From Byssochlamys sp. IMV 00236 (lineage: Eukaryota; Ascomycota; Eurotiomycetes; Eurotiales; Thermoascaceae), in assembly GCA_001931875.2 (NCBI GenBank), contig MSJH02000714.1:62485-126484 (forward strand): a stretch of 64,000 bases of DNA, given 5' to 3'. Shown here piece by piece: positions 1-11,160 of this stretch (positions are counted from its first letter, which is position 1; every line of letters starts with the position of its first letter). A program made the translations under genes and the position numbers. The notes beneath the pieces were generated by a model. The model searched no databases. It was not told where the DNA came from and worked only from the letters and a program-made list of their open reading frames with translations.

Positions 1-491
1 ATTTGAATTTACTCATGAAACGCCGTGTTATAATTTCCTAGAGACACCATTCCTTGTTCCAATCCAGACCTCTCCTTCACTTTCAAAATTTAGCAGGTCT
101 TATCGATGGAGGTAACCGAGCGTAAAGGTGGAAACAGATTAATGATGGCATAGAACAAATTGGCGCAAAGCGAGTCAAGGCGGTTTAGTTAAGATTGGTT
201 TTCCCAAGCATAAAGATCCGCTGTGAGTACTCCGTAGTATACACACAAGTCATCAAGCAGTTTCGCGTCTGACGATGCTAAAACGAGGCCGAGTCGGTAT
301 CCCGGATCTGCGGCGCCGCCGCCAATCACATTTTGGGCCTGCAGGGCCAGGCTATATCGCCTGGTAATCAATGATGTCGATGATGATAGGGCAAATATAC
401 GATCTACATTACCGTGGCGCTTGGTAAGGAGCAATGGCAGCCGTCTAGTGGAGAACTGATGGGTGGCCACAGGAAGAACTTAAGAAGTCAC

Positions 492-532
492 TGACGGGAA
501 GCGTCGATTGACGGGAAGCGTCGATTGACGGG
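492..532. repeat. 17-bp direct tandem duplication
   Basis: The 17-mer TGACGGGAAGCGTCGAT occurs at 492-508 and again, without a break, at 509-525, followed by the first seven bases of a third copy (526-532). The copies are identical, so the duplication is recent or conserved. No function can be assigned. Confidence 0.9.
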
Positions 533-806
533 GTCCCACGGATCCCCATGCGTTCTGTTGCCAATTCTCGGCCGGGGGATTTTCCGTTCCAGAATAGGAT
601 TAGTTTGAGAACAAACTGCGCTTTTTTGATCGGGAGGGAAGTGTAGGTGTCTATCTACTGTATTGTCACGTCTGACGGCACTAGTAGAAGTGCGGGACAA
701 TGTGCTCGCTCCTCCATCGTATTGGTGGCAGGGCCCAGGCAGGCAAAAGAAGCTAGAGCTCGCAGATCAACTACCGTGTCCCCGGGCATCTGAAGATGCA
801 GTCAAC

Positions 807-814
807 TATATAAA
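807..814 (+). promoter_or_regulatory. TATA box of the 881-1346 gene
   Basis: TATATAAA lies 67 bp upstream of the ATG at 881, a normal distance for a short fungal 5' UTR. This is a motif match only. Confidence 0.5.
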
Positions 815-880
815 TTGGCTGCTATCCCAGCACTGCGGATCAATATCGCACTCATGTAATTTATTATCCATGGCAATAAA

Positions 881-1346
881 ATGCCTGCGCTTTCAATCGA
901 TGCTATCATCTCTCTTCTTGTGGGAATTCCATCTCTTGTTGTAGCGATCCTAACTTATTGGGAAGCTCGCCGCACCAGACATGAGCAAGGTACCGTGTAG
1001 CCATCACGCGGTATTAGTATTGAGCAAACACGTCTAACATACTTGTCTCTTTATAGTCCGATTAGAGACTGTTAGATTCGAGGCTGTAATTGCCCGTCCA
1101 TACCCGCCGACCCAGATCGCACATGCACCTATATCCTCCCCGTTTCCGCTGGCCGTTATTGATCCCCGGCCAAGACGTCAGCATATATTGCCGGCCGACA
1201 CCGCCCAAAGCCTCTCAACGTCAGCGCTGCCACAACAGGTCTTTGCACCAACGACTCCAACATCCCCAACGCCAGAACCATCTCCGAGACCATCACAGAA
1301 CACCGAACACGAGCATACCATTACCCATACCTCGCAAATACCGTGA
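881..1346 (+). CDS. Small single-pass membrane protein with Pro/Thr-rich tail (hypothetical)
   Basis: Unrecognised gene of two exons, 881-989 and 1057-1346, giving 132 residues. The 67-nt intron has a GTACCG donor, a CTAAC branch point at 1034-1038 and a TTATAG acceptor, and the join keeps the frame open to a TGA. Residues 6-26 form one strongly hydrophobic segment followed at once by a charged stretch (EARRTRHEQVRLETVRFE), as in a membrane anchor with a cytosolic amphipathic helix. The C-terminal half is rich in Pro, Thr and Ser and looks disordered. A TATA box sits 67 bp upstream. Small fungal proteins of this build are common near variable loci, but I know no function. The first exon was chosen because it places the helix at the N-terminus and splices cleanly. 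Confidence 0.6.
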
Positions 1347-2064
1347 TACCCAACTACAGCTGGCTGAATGGCATACTGGAATCTGTCACTGGACGGTTGC
1401 ATCGAGGGGGGCCGAATGTCTTGTGTGCAAATTGGCTCATGGCTATCTCCGACCGTGTATGGCTGCCTCTTCTTGCGTGTGATTATATAAGGGCTTTTAT
1501 ACCATGTTTTCTAGAGAAATTAGCGCGTGCTGGAAAAGCAGGATGATATATTTATTTGGTTTATGAACGCTATACATTGCGATTATGGTACGCTACGGAT
1601 AACCATGTTCAACAACTTGGAACTAAAATGATCCACCGATTGGCCCACACACATACCCGAGGATCAACTGTGGGGCTATATTCTCCGGATCAAAACAATC
1701 TCTATCTGGTCGACGAAGAGCTTATTTTCATCGCTGGAAACATCATGCTATCTATTTCTTTATTCTGTCGTCAGCCAGAACCACTCGACCCATAATCAGG
1801 TACCGAAATTTGAACAAAAAGTGAGTGAATCTAATAGCGATCGGGGTTTGCAATGGATCGCGAATGTTCAACAACACTCGAAAACGAAATGTTGTGTTTA
1901 CTGCTGTTGATTTCAGGATAGGATGGTAAAAAGGAGAAGTTCCACGTATCCTTCTTGTTATTCCTCGCAACACGATTCGCTTTATACCACTATGCTTCTA
2001 GCGGATGCAGGGGTCGACGGCCGCCGCTCATGGCAGCCTTCATCCTCGTCGACATACCTCTGCC
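1347..2064. other. Intergenic region
   Basis: Two convergent genes end at its borders. Short open frames at 1556-1795 (+) and 1752-1973 (-) have no family resemblance or splice support. I see nothing else. Confidence 0.5.
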
Positions 2065-2567
2065 TCATACAATGCGCTTCAGAAGAACCTTGATAAACCC
2101 CTCTTCCTTCGCCTCATCCCTTGGGAAATAGCGCCCCGTCTTTCTAGTGTATGTCCGCAATTGTTTCAATGTCCGAAACGTCCTCACAACTGTTCCCGTA
2201 GCACGGCTATCCAACAGATCGACAAGGTTGACGTAAACTTTGGAAAGAGCCTAGAAATAGTCAACCCATATGACTCATGAAATCTGGACGCGCACATTAC
2301 CATTTTGCACTGTCTGATGGAATCGAAGACACCAATTTGGAGCTCCGAACATAGGTTCTGCCAGCACTGAAGACGAGAAAACTCCTTTCCATAATTCTTC
2401 TCGAATTCCGAGTAGATACATTTCTTCCACATCTTGCGGTATGTCTTTGAGTTGACCTTCCATTTGCGAAGCGCTGCCAGACGAGTGAATTCGGCGCTTA
2501 CAGGGGCGGAGGGATTATGTACGAAGTCCTGAAAACTCTCGAAAAAGGATGATGGTCGAGATGCCAT
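2065..2567 (-). CDS. Uncharacterised conserved fungal protein (short, FFESF...YTRKTGRYFP family)
   Basis: Two exons, 2567-2301 and 2250-2065, encode 150 residues. The 50-nt intron (GTAATG...TTCTAG) separates QCKM from ALSKVYVNLVDLLDSR, and both sides match my recollection of a very common Pezizomycotina family. Hallmarks are an N-terminal FFESF...NPSAPV segment, a YRKMWKKC-EFEKNYG helix, a WQNLCSELQI motif, a QCK motif, a VNLVDLLDSR motif, and a C-terminal LRTYTRKTGRYFPRDEAKEE block. Length and motif order are intact, so the gene is probably functional. The role of the family is unknown. The ATG at 2567 was chosen over an in-frame ATG 66 bp upstream because family members start close to the FF motif. 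It lies 260 bp from the LTR of a RIP-damaged retroelement but is not itself AT-rich. Confidence 0.8.
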
Positions 2568-2821
2568 TGTATGAGGTTCAGATGGAGAACACCACTGGTA
2601 AATGACAAGAAGTTTTTGATCTGGTTTTGTCAAGTAGGGAGGGTAGAGGAGTGATGAGTTTTTGGCTTCTTGCAGAAGGGAAGTGTGTGGACAAACAAAG
2701 ACTGCGTTTATATGTTAATGTGGGTCTGAGAAAGTAGATACGCGGCCTCCCAGAATCATTAGAACGGTTCAACTGGGATTGTGAGCAGGGTACATCTATT
2801 TAAGCCTCATTTTTGGCGTCA

Positions 2822-2826
2822 TATTG
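2822..2826. repeat. Target-site duplication, left (TATTG) of gypsy element 1
   Basis: TATTG precedes the 5' LTR and recurs at 10459-10463 right after the 3' LTR. This marks the exact insertion point. Confidence 0.85.
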
Positions 2827-2968
2827 TGTTACAGAATGCTATGGAGGGGCACGGAGGTGCCAAGTGGCAGTATCCTATACCGCCTTAGGCTTAGCTAGTA
2901 TTTAATACACCTCTCCAACAGGAGGGGAGAATCTAAGCTTCTTTCCTTTACTATATTGTTCTATGCTA
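2827..2968 (+). repeat. 5' LTR of gypsy element 1
   Basis: 142 bp, beginning TGTTACAGAATGC and ending CTATGCTA. By my count it differs from the 3' copy at 14 positions, all transitions. The terminal CA is now TA. Confidence 0.9.
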
Positions 2969-2983
2969 TTTAATAGCATATCC
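2969..2983 (+). other. Primer-binding site of gypsy element 1
   Basis: TTTAATAGCATATCC follows the LTR directly. Undoing G-to-A changes gives TGGTAGCATATCC, which would pair with a tRNA 3' end in CCA. The same core follows the 5' LTRs of the other two elements in the window. Confidence 0.6.
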
Positions 2984-5420
2984 TAGGGTATTACTAAGAC
3001 CTCACTATTATTAGGATAGCCCTAAAAATTATTAAAAGCATTATCTCTGTACTATTAAACTATTATTTTATTAAATCTAGTAACACTAATAGATTTCTGC
3101 AGCTTCTCCTTATTCCCCTTACTATCTTAAGTCTTATATCTCTAGTTATTACTACTACTAATTACTATTACTACTAATACTTACTTACTTATTTCTCTTT
3201 ATTAAGATTTTAGCAATTTCGTTTTACCCTATTATAATAAAGTGTGTTTCATTAATTTAATTTATCCTGAGATTTAACATTAAGTATTATAACCTTAAGG
3301 TTACTATAGGAAGATAACCCGCATCTATTTTATTATAATCTGCATCTATTTTATTATAATCTATCCTATTTATTTAATATTTAATATTATATCTGTTTAT
3401 TAAGGGACTCTATAATAATGCTATTGTTTGATAAGCAGTATATTAATATTACCCTCCTTTTATTAAGTATTAGAACCTTAGCAATAGCCTTTTTTTTAAC
3501 AGCATTTTAGTCAGAAATTTTATAGTTCTAGAACCAGTTTAATAGGGAGATATTAAACCTGATTAAGTTTATTATTTGCTTTTACCTAAAGCCTAACTTT
3601 ATATAAAAAAGATCTATAGTATATAAGCAAACTTTATAGATTATCTTATATATAGCCTTAGTATTAACTAAATAATTTAAATATCCTGCAGACTAGATAA
3701 TTAATTATATATTATTAAATAATGCAGTTAAGAGCCTTCTAAGAAAAGTAATATTATTACTAAATTATCCTTATTTTATAACTTAATAAATAGAAGTAAG
3801 AGAATAATATCTTAAAATAAAAGAGCTATTATAACTGCTTAGCAGAGCATATATATAGTTAAAAAGAAATTTAGAGCTGTTCTTTTAAGCTATATTAGTT
3901 ATCTTATAACTAGAAAGAGACTCCCTTAACTTACTCTCTTTCTTTAAATATATTAATAATACTAGTAATATTAATAACTCTAATATAAGACTAGGAGCTA
4001 AAATCCCTGTGTTTCTAATAATTGTATCTATATTTACCCTATCTCTTTTTATCCCTGGGAATCTGCGCAACTCTATCTAGAAATAACGCACGCATATATA
4101 GCTATCTTATATAAAGACCAGATTTCTCTAAAATACAGCCTTAGCAGATAATATTATAGTGAATCTAAATATAAACAGCAGCTTAAATATACTGCCTAAT
4201 TTAAATACTATACTAATAAATATATTTTAGAAGATATTAGATGCTATAATTAAGTCTAATAAGAAAATAGCTAAGAGTATAAACTAATAGATTATAAAAC
4301 TATCTAATTAGAATTATATAATAATAGAGATTTTCTAGAATTACTATATTAAGCTAAGGGCTTACTATAATAGCTAAATAAGTTAGTAGATTTAATAATA
4401 AAGGAACTAATAATTAATATAATAATAAAGAGCTTAAGTTTATAATAAGGGATACTCTAGTTAACCCCTTAACCTAGAATATCTTATAAACTTAAATAAC
4501 CTTATTAAACCTAGATTTACCCTAGGTATATTAATAAGCACTATAGTTAATAATATTTAGTAAAAGTAGATTAAGCTAGAGTACTTTTACCCTAACCTTA
4601 ATAATATAAATTATATTAGTATAGGCCTAATAGTTATAATTAGCAGTTATATATATTATAGGGATATATATATTTTTACTAACTATATTTATAACTTAGC
4701 TATAATAAAAGGAGAAGCCCTAATCTAAGGCTATATCTAAAGATCTTTATAGGGCCTCGCACTATAATAGTATATAGTAGAGTTATTTAATAGTAATTAT
4801 AACTTCCTATAGAACTATTTAATTAAGGAAAAATAAATCCCTATAATAATAAAGCGCTTTAAGCTTAATACTGTTATAGTAATAAGATAATTAAAATCTC
4901 TATATTATACTATATAGGATGTCGCTGCAGGTTAGATACCCTAGGGATTTATCTAATAAATATTGCGACTATCGCATACTACAGGCATTATTAAAATATA
5001 TAGTTAGCTTTTAATTATATAAAATAAATTTTTACTATCTTTAAAATAAGATATATAGGCGCTATAACCTAATACTATACTCTTTAACTTTATTAAATAT
5101 ATTAAGGAAGTATATATTATCTAGTAAGAATAAGTAAATAAGAATAAATATTATTATTAATAATACAACTATAATAACTAAAAAACTCCCTTTTCTTATT
5201 ATCTTCCTTTCCCAGTTATACTAAGGTAGAATTAATATAATGCTAATACTAATAATTAGACTAGAGATAGAGCCCTAAGATAGTTTATACAGAATAAAAA
5301 TTTATATTAAAACTTTAACTATCCTATCTATTTAAATATAATATTATCTTTTTAAATAAACTAAGGTAATTAGCAATAATAATAGAACTAAAACTAGGCA
5401 TAGCCCTTAGTCTAGCCTTA

Positions 5421-5525
5421 TATTTAACCTTAGTAATATAGCATTTAACCTTAGCAATATAGTATTTAACTCTAGTAATATAGTATTTAACCTTAGTAAT
5501 ATAGTATTTAACCCCAGTAATACTA
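5421..5525 (+). repeat. 21-bp tandem repeat inside element 1
   Basis: About five head-to-tail copies of a 21-bp unit (TATTTAACCTTAGTAATATAG and variants). As 21 bp equals seven codons, it would have encoded a heptapeptide repeat between the gag-like and protease-like regions. The copies differ mainly by C/T or G/A. Confidence 0.85.
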
Positions 5526-7199
5526 TATATTATAGAATTAAACTTAATACTATAATAATAATACTTACTAACTATACTCTTAGCAATATAATAATTATAG
5601 CTCTTTTATAAGCGCCTAATTATAAGCTATAGCTTATAGTAGTAATATTATAAGATAATTTAAGGGAATAATAGAGAATAATTAGGAGGATATAGATATA
5701 CAGGGATATAAGAATACCTACTATATAATACATTTTAAATATATCTAGGATCCTATGCTAAAATATAAGAAATACTTTAACTAGGGCAGTTATAACTATT
5801 ATAATAACTCTAAGCTTAAACTAGACTATAGCTATAACAATTATAATATATTTATATATTATATAATATTACTAATTATCTCTATATTTAAATATTAGCT
5901 TTACTAAGAAATGTTTAAGTTAAATAATAAGCTCTATAAGCACTTACGCGATATAAATTACTACTAGAAGTATATACCTCTAATTATATTATTTAATAAT
6001 ATAACTTTAAATATAATAGTTAAATCCTATATAATAACTCTAAATATAATAATAGGTATAACTATAGCAATATCTTAGCTTATTTAAGCTAATTCTTTAA
6101 TTGCTTAAACGCTGCCTAGCTATATATTTTATAAATAGCACTATACTATAGTAAAAGTATATATTAAAGGCAGCCTTAATACTAAGCTAATCTACTTAAA
6201 TTCTAGATATTTTATAATAATAATAAATAAAAAATTTCTTAAATAAGTCGCTTCGCAAGCAGAAATTTATTAGATATCTAAGATAAGGATTAATAAGATA
6301 AGACTAGCAGTTTATAATTTAACTAAATATATTTATATTATTTTAAACTATTTAGCAACCTAGAATAGTAAATTAGTGCTGCTTTATTTAAATATTAAAA
6401 TATATCTAGTTAATTATTTAAAGGTAAACCTTCTCTTAAGTATTAATATAATAAGTTACTATAGCTTATTAATATATCTTATAATACTAGCCTATACTAC
6501 TATTAGAGATATTTATATTCTATTAATAATAACGGTAAAGCTAAATTACATATATTTATAACTAGTTTACTTAACTAATAAAGTTATAATATTGCCGAAT
6601 AGCTCTATCTAAATCTTAATATATTTTAAAGAGAATCTGCTTATAGATTAAGATTACCTTTTTAAGCTAAAATATTATAGAGTTAGTTTATATGCCTATA
6701 TTATTAATACAAACTTCTTATTTATATAAGCTATTAATATTATAGCTAATAAATAAATAATCTCTTATAAGACTTATTTAGGACGCATTAGCAATTATAA
6801 GAAAATATATATTTTCTATATTAACCCTATTATAGTACTATTAGCCTAGACGCCTATTACTAATAAAATTAAAGGGTTATTAGTATAAAGCAGTAATTTA
6901 TACCTTAAATAAAAGCTTAATAATAATATTATTATTTACAGTACTTCTAATATTACTTACTAGCTTAAATAAGTTATAATATTATATAATATATAGTTAG
7001 ACTAAGACTTAACTAATATTTCTTCTAACTAATAGCTAATAATCTTCTTAAAATAAGGATAGGAATTTAGTATCTTAAAGCATACTAAAGTCTACTTTCT
7101 AAGCCTAAAGGATTATAAAGTAGTAGACTAGACATTTAATAAGTTATATAAATAGGGCTATATAAAATATATAGTAACCTATATACCTAGTAGATATTT

Positions 7200-7900
7200 T
7201 ATCTTTATTATCTAGCGCAATATAGAGTATAATAAGATTATTATTTATAAAGGGAGAGTAGTAGTAAATATTTATAGGCTTAATTATATTATTAAACCTA
7301 ATATTTATCCTATTCTTTTATAGGAGAAGATTCTTATATTAATAACTAGTAAGCTATATATTTTAGTATTTAACACTATATCCTTTTAATACTAATAATA
7401 TATCTATTAAGACTATAAGAATAGGCTCTCTATAGTATCTTATTATAAATAGGAGATTTTTAATATTATAATAATAGGCTTCTATAATATACTAGCCTAT
7501 ATATAATATTAGATAGATTATTATCTATAGCCCTTCTATAATTTTATAAGAATATATATTAATAATATTATTGTAGCATTAAAAATATTTAACTAATATT
7601 ATAAATACTTATATTAGGTCTTTAAAAAGATAAAAAAGTTAAATATTAGGCTTAGCCTAGGAAAATCCTTTATAGGCTTTCCCTTAGTATAACTTCTTAA
7701 CTATTATATAGATTTATTAGGTATAATATCTATTAATAAGAAAGTTAAAGCAATAGTTAATATTTTTTTCCTTAAAACAGCTTAAGCCTTAGAGACTTAC
7801 CTTAGATTAACTGGCTAGTTTTAATAATATATCCTAATATATGCGAAAATTATTAATCTACTCTAAGAACGCTAAATTATACTATTAAAGATAGCCTTAA
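7200..7900 (+). pseudogene. Reverse transcriptase core of element 1 (dead)
   Basis: Conceptual reading shows the fingers/palm motif VVNIYRLNYIIKPNIYP near 7260-7315 and the catalytic box as YINN at 7555-7566, where active enzymes have Y-x-D-D. Both Asp codons (GAY) now read AAT, a G-to-A change typical of RIP. Many TAG stops interrupt the frame. Confidence 0.8.
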
Positions 7901-10300
7901 TTAAGAATAAACTAAGGGAAAGCTATACTAGAAAAGCTCTGCTTAAAATATTAATAAAAGCAGAATTTAATATATTTAAGGTAATTTATACCTATTTCTA
8001 ATTATTATCCTTCTTAATTTATTATAATACTATATATTAACTCTACTATAATATTAATACTAGCGCGTTTAATTTTAGAATTATAATATATTATCTATAA
8101 GATAAAACTAAAATAATACTAGATAGTTACTATCTCTTAGCAATATATTTAAATATAAAAGCTATATTTAATAAGCTCTATATCTAGCTAGTAATATTTT
8201 TATCTAAATAGCTTAATCTAGCTAAAAAACAATATTAGCTAACTAAAATAGAAGTAGCCTGCTTAATATAAGCACTATAGAAGATATATTATATAATAAA
8301 AATAATAAAAGAATTATTAGTTATCTTTATAAATTATAATGCAATAATTATAATAGCTAAATAAATATCCCTAAAGTTAATATCTACTAATAAAATAAAC
8401 CTGCGCCTTATTCTCGCGTTATAATATATCTAGAGATTTAAACTTATATTAATATATAAGCCTGGCTATATAAATATTATGGCAAATATACTATCTTATC
8501 TTAAATCGCCTATAATTAACCCAGACGCCCTAATATTTAAAGATATTAACTGCTACTATAGTGCATATTATAGCATAATAGTAGATATAGAGAATCTAAG
8601 ACTATACTAATAAACCCTGATTAGTATTAGTAATATATTTAAAGCCTAAATTATTATAAGATATAAATCTAATTTATAATAGGCTAAGATTATTACTATA
8701 GTTAGATTAAATGCTAAACTAAGAGATAATACTATAGAGTTATTATATATAATAAGAAATAATTTATTATACTCTATTAATAGATATATAGATTAATAGC
8801 ATCTATATATTTCTAGGAGTTTACTTAGCGATATATTTAAAATTATATATAATAACACAGGCTATTTAAGATATAAACGCACTATTATACGCCTAGATAG
8901 TTTATTTATTTATTAGTATTTTAAAATACTATATTATTATATATAATACTATAAAGCTTATCTTTTTAACTATATATAATATTATAGACTATATAGCTCT
9001 CTGCAGCCTATTATAATATTACTAATCTTATTTTATATAATAATTATTAACTTTATCTTAGGCCTATTAAGAAGTAATAAATTTAATTATATTATATCTA
9101 TTACTTATAAGTTTATAAAGAGAGTAACTTTTATCTTAAGGAATATAGTTTAGACGGCTATAATATAAGCTAATACTTTTATTACTTACTTATAACTAAG
9201 AGATTAGGGTATTTTATATACTATTATCTCTAATAAAGATTGCAAGTTTATATTAAAAATATAAAATACTATATTTTAATAACTTAGATATAATTTAATA
9301 TTTTTTACTTTATATTACCTGTAGATAGATAAATAGTCTAAAAAGACTAACTAGACTATTAAATATATACTTTAATATTATCTTATAATATTAGACAATA
9401 TTATAGCCTAGCTGCGCGTTTTACTATAGCTTTAAGAGGTATTAAATTTAGTCCTAAATATTTCTACTAAGTCTTTACCTTATAAGCTATTTTTTAGAAT
9501 TAAGCTTAATACTCCTATATTATTTATAGCTATATTATTATAAAGCTAAGACTTTACCTGCTATATTAATATATAGAAGGCAATAATAATAGTAATAATA
9601 GATATAAAATATTAATATAATAGTCTTTATACTCTAATCTATTTTATACTAAATGACTAAGTCCTTTTATAGCTATACTATAAGTATAACCTGCTATCTA
9701 TAGCTATGCTAGGACTTAAACTATTAGTATAATACACTAGCCCTTTTATAATAATATAGAGGGTAGGATAATTAACTTATAAACTTAAACTCTCGCCTTA
9801 TTAATATATTTACCTAGTATTTTCTATTGCTTATTTAGAGCTATAGCCTAGCTAAGATCTATTTAAATGCCCTACTATAATAAGAGTGCTAAATAAACTT
9901 AAGTTTACTAATAAAAAAGAATAGCAATATTTTAAGATTAAATAATTAATTAATTAATATTGTATTAAGCGCAACTAAAGTTTGCCTATTCTAAAGTATT
10001 TAGTATGCTAGAAGAACTGTAGTCTAGAATATAATATCTAATATCTAAAATATAAGCTGTCTTAGGGAGCTTCTAAATTACTTATAGAATATAATATTAA
10101 ATATTTGCTTTAGCTAGATAATCCTATTAAATCTACACTAATACTAGTATTACGACATAAGCCCAAATATTCTAAGAAGAAGCTAATTATAGATATAGCA
10201 GCAACAGTTCCTAAACTATAATATAAGGGCAGACTAAAAAAAAGCAGGAATATATAAGCTTATTTATATTTATATAATATTAATAAAGATAATAATATTT

Positions 10301-10316
10301 TCTAAAGGGGGGAATT
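10301..10316 (+). other. Polypurine tract of element 1
   Basis: TCTAAAGGGGGGAATT lies directly before the 3' LTR, as expected for the plus-strand primer of an LTR retrotransposon. Confidence 0.7.
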
Positions 10317-10458
10317 TATTACAGAATGCTATAAAGGGGCACAGAGGTGCCAAATAGCAGTATCCTATACCGCCTTAGGCTTAGCTAGTATTTAGTACAC
10401 CTCTCCAACAGGAGGGGAGAATCCAAGCTTCTTTCCTCCACTATACCGTTCCATGCCA
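10317..10458 (+). repeat. 3' LTR of gypsy element 1
   Basis: 142 bp, starting TATTACAG (from TG) and ending CCATGCCA, followed by the TATTG target duplication at 10459-10463. Confidence 0.9.
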
Positions 10459-10463
10459 TATTG

Positions 10464-11160
10464 GCATGGATTCTATAGAGGTAGCGACTGAATACCAGCT
10501 CAAACACTGTCTGAGACACCAACATAATACCAACAGCATATAGTCAAAGGGTAGATGTCTAATTGGATATCGTCCAACACATAATTGTAGGCAACAATGA
10601 GGCGTTAAACGTACAGCGGTACCATTTCTATCACAGTCCAGAGGGAGATCGCAAGGCTGACTTATTGCTATAATTTTAGAAGCCTCAGATTTATTATTTA
10701 GGTGTTGAGATAGAGTTTGTTATTGGTCAGCTGCCGCATAAAGTACACAGTGCATGAACATTTAATGTGGACTCTGTTGTGTGGCGGAGTCGATCAGGCT
10801 GAATTCCCTTGACGGTGCGCTAAGTTGCTGCGGCATCTGCCTGCAGTCTTCATCGCTCGCCCCCCCCCCATTATGATTATGATGACATTGAAACCTCATA
10901 TATAAGTCTCCCCTTATAATGACCTTCTATAGTTTATTCTTTGTCCTTCGAAATAAATGCAGATAGTTTTGGATGAATTCTGTACTAAGTAGGTATCCAG
11001 AGTACACTCACAATTATCTGAATGAAGGGTGTTATCCCTTTTTCTCAACACCATTGTATACAGCACTCCACTCCGTTACATGCCTTTCCATCTTGGTATA
11101 ATTATCCCAAACACGATTCTTTTGCCTAATTTCACCAAGGAGAAGGCAACAGAATAACAC
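10464..11160. other. Intergenic region between element 1 and the GH127 gene
   Basis: Normal base composition and no gene seen. A run of ten C residues lies at about 10861. It is probably the 3' flank of the minus-strand hydrolase gene. Confidence 0.5.

Larger units (their letters stand above)
1..880. other. Intergenic region left of the first gene
   Basis: No gene is supported here. The open frames are short, have no recognisable family and no plausible splice partners. The stretch holds a 17-bp tandem duplication (492-525) and the TATA box of the gene starting at 881. Confidence 0.5.
2827..10458 (+). mobile_element. Ty3/gypsy LTR retrotransposon 1, complete but RIP-degraded
   Basis: A 7632-bp element with 142-bp LTRs (2827-2968, 10317-10458), a 5-bp target duplication, a primer-binding site after the 5' LTR and a polypurine tract before the 3' LTR. 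Reading through TAG/TAA stops, the plus strand shows gag-like sequence (about 4.4-5.9 kb), an aspartic-protease-like stretch (about 6.25-6.56 kb), reverse transcriptase (about 7.18-7.9 kb), RNase H (about 8.0-8.5 kb) and integrase (about 8.7-9.6 kb). The order protease-RT-RNase H-integrase is that of Ty3/gypsy. The interior is extremely AT-rich and almost every stop sits where Gln or Trp would be expected, as after RIP. No intact ORF remains and the element cannot be autonomous. Confidence 0.93.

Noticed and set aside
6376..6561. 61-codon frame in element 1 (and its twin at 22993-23175)
   Set aside because: These match each other and the protease-like part of gypsy polyproteins; they are fragments of retroelement pol, not separate genes.
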